64,000 nucleotides of DNA from Micromonospora sp. WMMD1155 (GCF_029581275.1 NZ_CP120742.1:2516501-2580500), one strand, 5' to 3'; counted from the stretch's first letter, positions 47,878 to 56,200 are shown. Notes: generated from the letters alone by a model not told the origin. Numbers and translations are program-made.

Positions 47878-50800
47878 CCGCGACCAACTCTTTCCAGTGC
47901 GACCGAGTGCCCTCCAGCGCCGCCTCTGCGAAACCCCCATCGCCGAGGCGGCGCCGCACTGTCTGCTCGATCCGGACCGCGTCCGGGTGGGAACGATCCG
48001 GCCGTCCGCGTACGGCGGTGCTCGCCGCGAGCAGCCGCGCGGCCTGGTCGACCTGGTCACGCCGCAGGGCCAGGTCCGCGACTCCGACGAGCACCTGCGC
48101 GATCGTCGGCGCGTGCCCCGTCTCGGCCGCCGCCGCGCAGGCCGAGGAGCGCTGCCGGCGGACCTCGTCGAGGTCGTCGGCGACGTACCCGAGCAGGTCG
48201 TACGTCACCACCCGGATGTGTGCCTGTCCGGCCTCGTCGCGCAACAGGCCGGCCGCGACGTCGATCTGCCGGACCACCTCCTCGGCATCGCCACGCCAAC
48301 GGGCGAGTTCCGCCTGCGACAGCGCCAACATGGCCAGCGCGCCGGGCCAGGTGACCCGTCTCGCGTACCGCCGCGCCTCGGCCAGCGCCGACGCGCTGGC
48401 CTCCTCGTCGCCCAACAGCCAGTACAGCTGAGCCTGTCGCGAGCGCATCCGGATGACGTCCTCGACGGTGCCGACCTCGGTCACCACCGCGATCGCCTCG
48501 TCGTAGTAACCACAGGCACTGGCGAACTCGCCGCGTACGGCGATCAGCTCCGCCAACTCGGTCAGGGCGAACGAGATCCCGAACCGGTCGCCGAGGGCCT
48601 GGAACTCGGCGAGCGCCGACTCGAAACACGCGTCCACCTCCGGCCCGTGCCGGCCGAGAAGGATCCGCATCTTGCCCAGTTGCAGCCGCGCCAGCGCGCG
48701 TACCCAGGGATCCTGCTCGTCGAGCAGTGGCTCCCACGCGGCCAGGATCGCGTCCGGAGCCCGCAGCATCCGTTCCAGCGGAACGACGAGCGCCACGCCC
48801 GGGTGGCTGCCGCGACTGCCTCGGCTGACCTCGTACGCCCGGTGAATCCACTCCGCGGCCTGGCGCTCGTCGCCCGGCCCGGAGTTCAGGAAGAGCACGA
48901 CGAGTGCGTACACGGTGGCCCGGATCTCGTCGCTCACCTCGCCGGGCACCTCGGTGGCCGCCGTGACCAGCTCCATGCCCTCGGTCCGGTGACCGCCGAG
49001 CCACCAGTACCAGCCGGCGCCCGCGGCCAGCCGCATCGCCGCGTCCGCCTCACCGGCGGCGAGCGCGCCGCGCATCGCGGAAGCGATGTTGTCGTGTTCG
49101 GGTTCGAGGGTGGCAAGCCAGCTCACCTGGTCGGCGCGGCGAAGGTGCGGCTCCGCCGCCTCGGTGAGGGCGGTGAAGTAGGCCAGATGTGCGTGGCGCG
49201 CGCGATCCGATTCACCGGCCTCGGCGAGCCGCTGCGCGGCGTACTCCCTGATCGTGCCGAGCATCCGGTAGCGCGGAGCCTCGTCGCCCTCGGCGATCAG
49301 CAGTGACTTCTCGGCGAGCGCGGTGAGCAGTTCGAGCATCTCCTCCCGCTCGACCACGTCGTCGGCGCAGACCCGTTCGGCAGCTTCCAGACCGACCCCG
49401 CCGGAGAACACCGACAGCCGGCGCAGGACCGCCCGCTCGGCGTCGGTCAGCAGCTCCCAACTCCAGTCCACGACGGCGCGCAGCGTTCGATGCCGGGGCA
49501 ACGCGGTGCGGCTGCCGCCGGTCAACAGTCGGAAGCGGTCGTCGAGCCGCCTGGCGAGCTGGTCGACGGACATCGTGCGCAACCGGGCCGCCGCCAGTTC
49601 GATCGCCAGCGGCATCCCGTCCAGCGCCCGACACACCCGCGCCATCGTCGCCGACGTGTGGGCGTCGACCGCCAGGTCCCTGCGCACCGCCCCCGCCCGG
49701 TCCCGCAGCAACCGGACCGCGGGAGAGGACTCGATCTCGGCCGGGTCGGCGTCGAGGGCCGGCAGGGCCAGCGGCGCGACCGGCCACAACGCCTCACCCG
49801 TAATGCCCAGCGGCTCCCGGCTCGTCGCCAGGATCCGCAGCCGCCGACACTCTCCGAGAAGCCGATGGGCGACCACCGCCGCCGACTCGATCACGTGCTC
49901 GCAGTTGTCCAGGATCAGCAGCGCCTCCCGCTCCCGGATCGCGGCGACGAGTCGATCGATCAGCTCCATGCTCGGTGCCTCGCCGAGCAGAGCATCCCGG
50001 AGCCCGAGCCCGGCGACCGTCGCCTGCACCACGTCACCGTCCGCACCGATCGCCGCAAGCTCGACCAACCAGACCCCGTCCGGCAGGTCGCCGAGCATCA
50101 GGCGCGCGGTCTCCGTGGCCAGTCGGGTCTTCCCCGAGCCGCCCGGTCCGATCAGCGTCGTGAGCCGGTGTTCGGCGACGAGCGCACCCACCTGGGCGAC
50201 AGCGTCGTCCTTGCCGACGAAACTGCTCAACTCGGCCCGGAGGTTGGTCTTGCGGTTCTCCTCCCGCCGCCCCAGCTCGCCCCGCAGCAACGCCACGTGC
50301 ACCGCCGACAGCTCCGGCGACGGATCGACGCCCAACGCGTCGGCCAGGGCATCGCTCGTACGCTGGTACACCAGCAGCGCCTCGTTGTCCCGACCGCTCG
50401 CGGCGAGCGCACGCATCAACAACATGACGAGCCGTTCCCGCACCGGATGCGCGGCCACCAGATCGGTCAACTCCTCGACCAGCTCCGGACCGTGCCCCAG
50501 GTCGATCTCCCCGTCGAAGCGATCCTCCACGGCGGTCAGGCGCAGCCTCTCCAGCCGGGTGACCGCCGCCTCGAACGCCGCGCTGTCGGTCACACCGACG
50601 TCCTGCATGGCCGTACCCCGCCACAGGGCGAGGGCCTCGCGGAGCCGACGGACCCGCCGCGGCCCATCGTCGTCGCGCGCCTGACCGACGAGGCGCTCGA
50701 ACCGTACGGCGTCGACGAGATCGGGTGCCACAGTCAACTGGTAGCCGTCCGTCAGCCCCTCGATAGCACCGTCCGGCAGCAGCTTCCGCAACCGCGACAC

Positions 50801-50998
50801 CAAGCGGTGCAGGGCGTTCGCCGCATCGGTGGGCGGGTTCTCACCCCAGATCCAGTCCACGAGAGTCGCCTTCGGGACCACGTGGCCCGGGCTCAGCGCG
50901 AGGGCGGTCAACAGCCCGCGCAGCCGCACGCCGGGCACGTCGGTGACGGTGCCGTCGTCGGTGCGAACCTCGAATGGACCAAGTAACCCGACCTGCAC
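47861..50998 (-). CDS. AfsR/SARP-like regulator with BTAD, NB-ARC ATPase and TPR-like domains
   Basis: 1045 residues from GTG 50998. Domain order: winged-helix DNA-binding domain (1-90, VQVGLLGPFEVRTDDG), BTAD (95-240), an STAND/NB-ARC ATPase with P-loop LIGPGGSGKTRLATE and Walker B LLILDNCEHV, motif SREPLGI and GMPLAIELAAARLR, then TPR-type helices to the end (YREYA, ACGYYDEAI). Such proteins activate secondary metabolism or export genes on signal binding. It is convergent with the ABC exporter and may not control it. The target is unknown. Confidence 0.92.
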   Translation of the reverse strand: MQVGLLGPFEVRTDDGTVTDVPGVRLRGLLTALALSPGHVVPKATLVDWIWGENPPTDAANALHRLVSRLRKLLPDGAIEGLTDGYQLTVAPDLVDAVRFERLVGQARDDDGPRRVRRLREALALWRGTAMQDVGVTDSAAFEAAVTRLERLRLTAVEDRFDGEIDLGHGPELVEELTDLVAAHPVRERLVMLLMRALAASGRDNEALLVYQRTSDALADALGVDPSPELSAVHVALLRGELGRREENRKTNLRAELSSFVGKDDAVAQVGALVAEHRLTTLIGPGGSGKTRLATETARLMLGDLPDGVWLVELAAIGADGDVVQATVAGLGLRDALLGEAPSMELIDRLVAAIREREALLILDNCEHVIESAAVVAHRLLGECRRLRILATSREPLGITGEALWPVAPLALPALDADPAEIESSPAVRLLRDRAGAVRRDLAVDAHTSATMARVCRALDGMPLAIELAAARLRTMSVDQLARRLDDRFRLLTGGSRTALPRHRTLRAVVDWSWELLTDAERAVLRRLSVFSGGVGLEAAERVCADDVVEREEMLELLTALAEKSLLIAEGDEAPRYRMLGTIREYAAQRLAEAGESDRARHAHLAYFTALTEAAEPHLRRADQVSWLATLEPEHDNIASAMRGALAAGEADAAMRLAAGAGWYWWLGGHRTEGMELVTAATEVPGEVSDEIRATVYALVVLFLNSGPGDERQAAEWIHRAYEVSRGSRGSHPGVALVVPLERMLRAPDAILAAWEPLLDEQDPWVRALARLQLGKMRILLGRHGPEVDACFESALAEFQALGDRFGISFALTELAELIAVRGEFASACGYYDEAIAVVTEVGTVEDVIRMRSRQAQLYWLLGDEEASASALAEARRYARRVTWPGALAMLALSQAELARWRGDAEEVVRQIDVAAGLLRDEAGQAHIRVVTYDLLGYVADDLDEVRRQRSSACAAAAETGHAPTIAQVLVGVADLALRRDQVDQAARLLAASTAVRGRPDRSHPDAVRIEQTVRRRLGDGGFAEAALEGTRSHWKELVAVTLAS

Positions 50999-51183
50999 GT
51001 GGCAGATCTTGCCATGGACGTGAGAGCGACCCGCGTTGCCGAGGTCCGGCGACCGACCCACTCGGCGGCCCGCCCCCGAAGGTGTATGGATTCACCGTGT
51101 CTGCTCTACCGAGGCACGACGATCGCGGTCCGGGCGACCCGGATGGGCCAGGACGAACCTCTCCTGCGCGGCCGGCCTGACGT

Positions 51184-51225
51184 CGAAGGCCCTGACCGGG
51201 GCTGTCGTCCTGGTCAGGGCCTTCG
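51184..51225 (-). terminator. Original tRNA-Gly terminator, now displaced
   Basis: Perfect 14-bp arms at 51184-51197 and 51212-51225, 2 nt outside the left attachment repeat. Relative to the tRNA 3' sequence in the left repeat it lies where the tRNA terminator should be before integration. Confidence 0.7.
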
Positions 51226-51227
51226 CG

Positions 51228-51272
51228 GTGGAGCGGGTGACGGGAATCGAACCCGCACTGTCAGCTTGGGAA
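51228..51272 (-). repeat. Left attachment site (duplicated tRNA-Gly 3' part)
   Basis: Identical in all 45 positions to 54687-54731. It covers the tRNA from the anticodon loop to the CCA end. Sequence beyond 51272 does not continue as tRNA, so this is not a functional tRNA gene. Confidence 0.92.
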
Positions 51273-51380
51273 TCACGTTGATTCACACCCTGAGTGGGCC
51301 AGGACAACTGGTAAAGGAGCACGAAGCGTTCGAGTCAAGGCCCATCTGAGTGTCAATCGTCGCCCCGTGTTAACCGCTGC

Positions 51381-51401
51381 ATCGGGCACGTATCGGGCAC
51401 G
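51381..51401. repeat. Left inner repeat (putative integrase arm site)
   Basis: A 21-bp direct repeat containing CGGGCACG twice, 20 of 21 identical to 54597-54617 at the integrase 3' end. It lies 109 nt inside the left attachment site. The pattern suits arm-type integrase binding sites. Confidence 0.65.
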
Positions 51402-51515
51402 AAGCGCTGTTGCTGACTGTTTGTCGGCCGCTGTCATGATCGGAGTCGTGCAGGTACATCAGTACGTGTGCACACCTCGTTGACACCGGCCAGCAACCTG
51501 CCCGCTGGGGCCGGG

Positions 51516-52115
51516 TCAGTCATCGGTGTCTTCCAGCAGCCCCAACCCATTCCAATAAACCAACTTCTCGGCCTCTGATAGTCTCGTGTATACGATTACG
51601 GTTTCGCCCTTGTTTTCATTGCGCGCCACCCCGCCCAATTCGACCACTATCCAATCATCTACTGAAGCCAGCTCAACTCGCCATTCGTTGCGGCGACCCT
51701 GATACATCCTGCGAGGCAGCAATCGGGAGAGATCCCCTGTGCGCCCCCTAAGGGAGCTGTACAGCGCCACGGCCTTTAGTGCGATGTCCAGCAATTGCTC
51801 TAGCTCTTGTAGGCTTAGATCCCGCGCATTCAACTGTCGCTTCGTAGGGTCAATTTTAGGTCGCGCTCTTTTTTTGGCAATGGCTAGGGCGCGGTCGTAT
51901 GAAAGTTTGACTACATCGTAGGTCAGATTCCCGACCACGCCGGCGCTTGCAGCCGCAAGTATCCACATAGTTGACGCGTAGACGAGGTTGTCTGGCGAAC
52001 TGTACGTGTGCTGGGGAAGTGGCGCCTCTGTTACCTGCCGACGTAGCAGAAGCTTCCCATCTTCGGACACAATGTCATCCAAGGAGAGGTGCATGAACGG
52101 AGTTTCGTCGCTCAT
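51516..52115 (-). CDS. Unknown cargo protein with one transmembrane segment
   Basis: 199 residues from ATG 52115, with GGAGG 8 nt upstream. Start MSDETPFMHLSLDDIVSEDG; one hydrophobic segment (about residues 50-70, MWILAAASAGVVGNLTYDVV), then a basic stretch (KKRARPKIDPTKRQLNARDL), and a C-terminal beta-rich part (WRVELASVDDWIVVELGG, GETVIVYTRLSEAEK). The DNA is visibly more AT-rich and has more mixed codon use than its neighbours. No family is recognised. As the only non-recombination gene in the element it is the likely cargo. Confidence 0.7.
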   Translation of the reverse strand: MSDETPFMHLSLDDIVSEDGKLLLRRQVTEAPLPQHTYSSPDNLVYASTMWILAAASAGVVGNLTYDVVKLSYDRALAIAKKRARPKIDPTKRQLNARDLSLQELEQLLDIALKAVALYSSLRGRTGDLSRLLPRRMYQGRRNEWRVELASVDDWIVVELGGVARNENKGETVIVYTRLSEAEKLVYWNGLGLLEDTDD

Positions 52116-52819
52116 TCTCAAAGCCTCCTACCAGTGTTGCGTCTTTAGGAATGCATAACGACACATCGCTGATCTTCCTTGCAGGCACTTTGCAGCATAG
52201 CGAGGAAGCACACATTCCATCCCGTCTGCCGTCGACCCGCCCTCTTGGGGAGCGGGCCTCCGCCCGGCCCGCCACGTCAAGGCGGCCTTGACGCACGGTC
52301 GGACGCTGGCGGGTCGGGCGGTGGTCTGCTCGGCTTGCCCGGGTCGATGGCAGGCGGGATTGCCTACCGCAACCACCCACGGCCCGGCACCCGCCGACGG
52401 ACCCCCTCCCATCCCAGAGCAGGAGCGCCCCCGCCGGAGGCGCAGTCACCGCAACCCCGCCACCGGCCGCCAGTTCGCCGACGCGGCCGGCGTGCGTCCC
52501 CCTACGCCGCGCGGGCTCGTGGCCGCGCGGCCCGGCCGGCTGCCGGCCCACCCCCACCCGGTCAAACACCGCCTGTCGTTCTGCGGCGGCCCCTTGGGCT
52601 TCCCGCTTCCGCGCCAGCCGCCGGGCGTGTTGCGTGGCCGGAGTCGGAGCGCCAGCGCAGCGACGGACGCGCGCCCAGGCGGCGGCGCGTGCGGCCCGTT
52701 CAGGGCCGCCTTGAAGACGTACAGAAAGTTCTCACCACCCGGCCGGCAGCCGGCTGCCCAGCGCATCTCTTCCGCAATGCCCTTGCGCTGAACGTTCAAC
52801 GGACAGCAACAATGTAGGC
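52116..52819. other. 704-bp region of the element without a convincing gene
   Basis: Several overlapping open frames occur on both strands but none has a ribosome binding site, family motif or consistent codon bias. An inverted repeat CGTCAAGG-N3-CCTTGACG lies at 52275-52293. The base composition changes sharply from AT-richer (left) to very GC-rich (right), which suggests joined fragments, possibly the remnant of a replication or transfer region. Confidence 0.4.
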
Positions 52820-53068
52820 GTGGCTCGTGATGACACGGATGAGGTTGGCGACGCGGAGTGGTGGACCACGTCCGACGTTGCGACCTTCCTTGGCGTGCAG
52901 GTTTCTACGATCACGAACTACCGGAAACGCCAGAAGATGCCAGCACCCGACTTGACGGTTGGCCGTACCCACATGTGGCGTCCCGCCCGCATCAGGTCAT
53001 GGCAGCAGGGTCGTCCAAGACCTGGCGTCGGCGGTCGTCGTCAGTCTGACAAGCGAGATGCGAGCTAG
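52820..53068 (+). CDS. Xis-like helix-turn-helix protein
   Basis: 82 residues. The MerR/excisionase-type HTH reads EWWTTSDVATFLGVQVSTITNYRKR then KMPAPDLTVGRTHMWRPARIRSW, a common layout for actinomycete element excisionases. A possible -10 (AACAAT, 52808-52813) ends 6 nt before GTG 52820, so the mRNA may be leaderless. A palindrome TGAACGTTCA (52789-52798) lies in the promoter. It probably directs excision with the downstream integrase. Confidence 0.8.
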   Translation: MARDDTDEVGDAEWWTTSDVATFLGVQVSTITNYRKRQKMPAPDLTVGRTHMWRPARIRSWQQGRPRPGVGGRRQSDKRDAS

Positions 53069-53080
53069 ACAGCATCGTCG

Positions 53081-53490
53081 TCACGCTGCCAGAGTGCGGA
53101 CTTCCTCCAGGTAGGAAGCTACCTCGGCTTGCTTGCGATAGTTCTTGTCCAAGACCCCGGTGAGTTCTCGCGAGCACATCAGCAAAGACGGCAGCGACTT
53201 CCGGTCGCCGATGAGAGCCTGCCGCCCGTGAGACACTGCCGCCTCGACATCTCCTCTGCGGGCAGCAGTGACGCCGAGTGTCACTCGTGCCTCTGCGATT
53301 CGCATCGGCTTCCGGGGAATTCCGTTCTGGTCCGTTGACGAGTTGATGACCTCATTGGCGTACATCTCGGCCAAGCGGTCCTCGCCCACGATCCGATAGC
53401 AGTCCATCGCGTAGAAGTCGAACTTCGCCGGATCGACCACGAAGTGATGATCGGTGTCCTCCGGATAAGGCAACGATTCCAACAGTCGGC
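53081..53490 (-). pseudogene. 3' fragment of a regulator with TPR-like C-terminus
   Basis: About 136 C-terminal codons remain: FDFYAMDCYRIVGEDRLAEM, EVINSSTD, EARVTLGVTAARRGDVEAAV and GDRKSLPSLLMCSRELTGVL. These resemble the C-terminal domain of XRE-type regulators common in actinomycete elements. The frame stays open upstream only as antisense of the integrase, where similarity to such proteins stops, so the N-terminal DNA-binding half is missing. It is wedged between xis and int in opposite orientation. Confidence 0.65.
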
Positions 53491-53491
53491 G

Positions 53492-54634
53492 GTGGCTAGC
53501 AAGCGCCGCTTTGGCCGCGTCCGCAAGCTGCCGTCGGGCCGGTATCAAGCTCGCTATCCAGGTCCGGACGGCGTTGACCGACCGGCACCGCACACCTTCG
53601 CCAGCAAGACCGACGCCGACCGGTGGCTCTCTGGTGTCGAGACGGACTTGAACCGGGGTACCTGGCGTAACCCCGATGTCGGCCGTGTTGCTCTCGGGGA
53701 CTACCTCACCGAGTGGGTTGACCACCGGCCGGGGCTGCGTCCTCGGACCCTCGACCTCTACCGCTGGCTGCACCGGAAGTACATCGCGCCGAGCCTGGGC
53801 GACTGCTTCCTCACCGACCTGACGCCCGGTGCTATCCGGGCATGGCGCGCTGATCTCCTCGCTGACGGAGTGAGCGCCACCATGACGGCTAAGGCATACC
53901 GCCTTCTTCGCGCCGTGCTGAACACCGCCGTTGACGACGAACTGATCCGGCGCAACCCCTGCCGCATCCAAGGTGCGGGCATCGAACGGCCTAGCGAGCG
54001 GCCGACCGCCACCGTCGCCCAGGTCTTTCAACTCTCCGACATCGTTCCCGGACGCCTTCGCGTCCTCATCCTGCTGGCCGCCTTCGCCAGCCTCCGCTAC
54101 GGAGAGCTGGCAGCCTTGCGCCGCCGCGACTTCGACCCGCGCTGTCGGACCCTGACGGTCCGCGCGACTCTGGTCGAGCGCCAGGACGGCACCCTGACTT
54201 TCGGCCCGCCCAAGACCGATGCCGGCCTGCGAACGGTCACCATCCCTGCGGCCATCCGTCGCGACGTGCGGACGCACCTGGCCGACTTCGTTGCCGAAGA
54301 CCAAGACGCACTCGTCTTCACTGGTGCTGCCGGCGCAGTCCTTCGCCGCTCCAACTTCCAGCGCACCTGCAACTGGCGGGCGTCCGTGACGGCAGTCGGT
54401 CTGCCCGGCTTCCACTTTCATGACCTGCGGCACACCGGGAACACCCTCGCGTCACGGACAGGCGCGAGCCTTGCCGACCTCATGGCCAGGATGGGCCATG
54501 CCTCCACCCGAGCTGCGCTGATCTACCAGCACACCGCCCAGGAACGCGACCAGCACATCGCTGACGGCCTCAGCGAGCAGATCAAGAAAGACCGGGATCG
54601 GGCACGTAACGGGCACGCCAAGCCGAAAAAGTGA
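53492..54634 (+). CDS. int: Site-specific tyrosine integrase
   Basis: 380 residues from GTG 53492. An N-terminal AP2-like arm-binding domain (RRFGRVRKLPSGRYQARY), a SAM-like core-binding domain (about 65-150) and a catalytic domain with the Arg in FASLRYGELAALRR, FHDLRHTGNTLASRTG (His-x-x-Arg-His), RMGHAS and nucleophile Tyr in ALIYQHTA. All catalytic residues are present. The gene ends 53 nt before the right attachment repeat. No clear ribosome binding site precedes GTG, perhaps because the regulator fragment replaced the original junction. Confidence 0.95.
   Translation: MASKRRFGRVRKLPSGRYQARYPGPDGVDRPAPHTFASKTDADRWLSGVETDLNRGTWRNPDVGRVALGDYLTEWVDHRPGLRPRTLDLYRWLHRKYIAPSLGDCFLTDLTPGAIRAWRADLLADGVSATMTAKAYRLLRAVLNTAVDDELIRRNPCRIQGAGIERPSERPTATVAQVFQLSDIVPGRLRVLILLAAFASLRYGELAALRRRDFDPRCRTLTVRATLVERQDGTLTFGPPKTDAGLRTVTIPAAIRRDVRTHLADFVAEDQDALVFTGAAGAVLRRSNFQRTCNWRASVTAVGLPGFHFHDLRHTGNTLASRTGASLADLMARMGHASTRAALIYQHTAQERDQHIADGLSEQIKKDRDRARNGHAKPKK
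54597..54617. repeat. Right inner repeat (putative integrase arm site)
   Basis: Inside the 3' end of int; 20 of 21 bases identical to 51381-51401, in the same orientation. It encodes part of the C-terminal GHAKPKK-type tail, so binding site and coding sequence overlap. Confidence 0.65.
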
Positions 54635-54646
54635 CCGGAACGAATG

Positions 54647-54681
54647 AGGCCCAGGTCGGGAACATGTCCTGACCTGGGCCT
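54647..54681 (-). terminator. Element-borne terminator for tRNA-Gly and int
   Basis: AGGCCCAGGTC (54647-54657) pairs perfectly with 54671-54681 over 13 nt, directly outside the tRNA 3' end. It takes the place of the displaced host hairpin at 51184-51225 and can also end int transcription. Confidence 0.75.
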
Positions 54682-54686
54682 TGATC

Positions 54687-54731
54687 GTGGAGCGGGTGAC
54701 GGGAATCGAACCCGCACTGTCAGCTTGGGAA
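54687..54731 (-). repeat. Right attachment site within tRNA-Gly
   Basis: 45-bp repeat shared with 51228-51272; it covers the tRNA from anticodon loop to CCA plus one flanking base. Confidence 0.92.
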
Positions 54732-54761
54732 GCTGATGTTCTGCCATTGAACTACACCCGC
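54688..54761 (-). tRNA. tRNA-Gly (anticodon CCC)
   Basis: 74 nt including an encoded CCA. Acceptor GCGGGTG pairs with CACCCGC; the anticodon stem TCAGC/GCTGA encloses loop TTCCCAA, giving anticodon CCC; the T arm reads GCGGG-TTCGATT-CCCGT. The discriminator base is U. The gene is intact because the integrated element restored the 3' part. Confidence 0.97.
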
Positions 54762-54821
54762 AAGCGGCACCACTGTACCCGAGACGCGGGGACGGCGCAC
54801 CCAGGCTCCCCAGCCCGCCAC

Positions 54822-54898
54822 TGATCCACTCGGCTTCCTGGAAGTCGGGGCATCCGGGCCGCCGGGACACCACGACTTCACCGAAGCCGAGTGGATCA
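54822..54898. repeat. Dispersed palindrome family A, copy 2
   Basis: Perfect 16-bp arms at 54822-54837 and 54883-54898 (TGATCCACTCGGCTTC and its reverse complement), with an inner GAAGTCG/CGACTTC stem. It differs from copy 1 (7625-7700) at two arm positions, both compensated on the other side. Confidence 0.88.
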
Positions 54899-54951
54899 CG
54901 AGAGGGGGTGGGCTGGGGTGGGCGTACACCTGGGGTCGTCTCCGGCCCTGG

Positions 54952-55509
54952 TCAGGCGGCCGTGCACTGGACGTCGCGGCTGATGCGGGTCGGGCGGGCC
55001 TGCGACACGGCGACCGGCGCGGCCGCCGCCGACGAGGCGTGCGGGTCGAGCCAGACCCGGACCGCCGGTCGGGTCGGCGTGACCCCCGGAACACCGGCGG
55101 TGTGCTGCTCGCGGCGGGTCAGCATGGCGACGTCGACGGTGAACTCGAACAGCCGCCAGTCGGCCTGCGGCTCTGCCCGGGAGCCCTGTGCCAGGCGTGC
55201 CACCCGGACCGGATCGGTCACCGGACGCGCCCGCCCCGCCAGGTAAGCCTCGTCGTCGCTCTCCTCCGGGGGGAACGAGTGCAGCGCGTAACGGCCGTCG
55301 CGTTCGAGGTCACGGCGCTTCGGGGAGTCGATGATGAAGCAGAACAGACCTTCGTCCGTGATGACCGGGGAGACCGGATGAACCCGGGGCCCACCGTCGG
55401 CGCGGACCGTGGCCAGGTAGCCGAAGCCCGGCCCGTATTGCTGGAGGAGAACGCGGATCCCGTCGGCGAGTCGGGGCTCGTCGGCGGCGAAATCGGACCA
55501 GGATGCCAT
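54952..55509 (-). CDS. PPOX-fold (pyridoxamine phosphate oxidase-like) protein
   Basis: 185 residues. The split-barrel fold is suggested by [40 protein letters not shown] and [20 protein letters not shown]. Members bind FMN, F420 or haem; which one applies here is uncertain. The start ATG 55509 lies only 7 nt from a -10-like TAGAAT, so the transcript may be leaderless, and an SOS-box-like palindrome fills the promoter spacer. Confidence 0.85.
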   Translation of the reverse strand: MASWSDFAADEPRLADGIRVLLQQYGPGFGYLATVRADGGPRVHPVSPVITDEGLFCFIIDSPKRRDLERDGRYALHSFPPEESDDEAYLAGRARPVTDPVRVARLAQGSRAEPQADWRLFEFTVDVAMLTRREQHTAGVPGVTPTRPAVRVWLDPHASSAAAAPVAVSQARPTRISRDVQCTAA

Positions 55510-55516
55510 GCCGACA

Positions 55517-55538
55517 TTCTATCGAACAAATGTACGAG
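55517..55538 (-). promoter_or_regulatory. Promoter of the PPOX gene with SOS-box-like operator
   Basis: On the minus strand TAGAAT (55517-55522) is a -10 candidate. Immediately upstream, 55523-55538 reads TCGAACAAATGTACGA on the plus strand, one mismatch from the actinobacterial LexA box TCGAAC-N4-GTTCGA. Confidence 0.45.
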
Positions 55539-55608
55539 GAGCGACCTCGACGCGCTGGTCACCGGCACCGAATCCGGCCGGTTTCGACAACGCGGCTATG
55601 GTGGTCCG

Positions 55609-56187
55609 ATGCTGCTCTCCGACCGCGACCTGGTCTCCGAGATCAAGGCCGGCACGCTGGGCCTGGAGCCGTTCGAGCCCACTTTGGTCCAACCCTCCAG
55701 CATCGACGTCCGACTCGACCGGCTGTTCCGGGTCTTCAACAACCACCTCTACACGCACATCGATCCGGCGATGCAGCAGGACGACCTCACCTCGGCGGTC
55801 GAGGTGCCCGACGGCGAGCCGTTCGTGCTGCACCCGGGGGAGTTCGTGCTCGCCTCGACGCTGGAGGTCATCTCCCTGGGCGACCAGCTCGCCGGCCGAC
55901 TCGAAGGCAAGAGCTCGCTGGGCCGACTCGGGTTGCTCACGCACTCCACCGCCGGTTTCATCGACCCGGGCTTCTCCGGTCACGTGACGCTGGAGCTCTC
56001 CAACGTCGCGAACCTGCCGATCACCCTCTGGCCGGGCATGAAGATCGGGCAGCTGTGCATCTTCCGGCTCTCCTCGCCGGCCGAGCACCCGTACGGGTCG
56101 GTGGTCTACGGATCCCGCTACCAGGGCCAGCGGGGCCCGACGCCGAGCCGCGCCTGGCAGCACTGGCGCACCTGGCCGACCCGCTGA
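55609..56187 (+). CDS. dcd: dCTP deaminase (Dcd/DUTPase family)
   Basis: 192 residues from ATG 55609. It converts dCTP to dUTP, and in mycobacteria the homologue also hydrolyses dUTP to dUMP. Family motifs: [43 protein letters not shown], then [20 protein letters not shown] and [16 protein letters not shown], with the C-terminal [11 protein letters not shown] lid. The length fits the bifunctional actinobacterial type. A hairpin follows. Confidence 0.96.
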   Translation: MLLSDRDLVSEIKAGTLGLEPFEPTLVQPSSIDVRLDRLFRVFNNHLYTHIDPAMQQDDLTSAVEVPDGEPFVLHPGEFVLASTLEVISLGDQLAGRLEGKSSLGRLGLLTHSTAGFIDPGFSGHVTLELSNVANLPITLWPGMKIGQLCIFRLSSPAEHPYGSVVYGSRYQGQRGPTPSRAWQHWRTWPTR

Positions 56188-56200
56188 ACCCGTGACGACG

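Larger units (their letters stand above)
51228..54731. mobile_element. Small integrative element in tRNA-Gly(CCC)
   Basis: About 3.46 kb between identical 45-bp repeats (51228-51272 and 54687-54731), the right one forming the 3' part of an intact tRNA-Gly. Gene content: unknown membrane protein (-), xis-like HTH protein (+), truncated regulator (-), tyrosine integrase (+) next to the tRNA. It lacks transfer and replication genes, so it is either a minimal element or a shrunken relic of a larger actinomycete integrative element. The int gene looks intact. Confidence 0.9.

Noticed and set aside
51228..51275. Possible second tRNA-Gly
   Set aside because: Only the 3' part of the tRNA is present; the sequence past 51272 does not pair, so it is an attachment-site duplicate.
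52179..52817. Overlapping open frames on both strands in the element
   Set aside because: No ribosome binding sites, no recognisable domains, Pro/Arg-rich shadow composition.
53490..54433. N-terminal extension of the regulator fragment antisense to int
   Set aside because: The sequence is the exact complement of a conserved integrase; openness is a GC effect.
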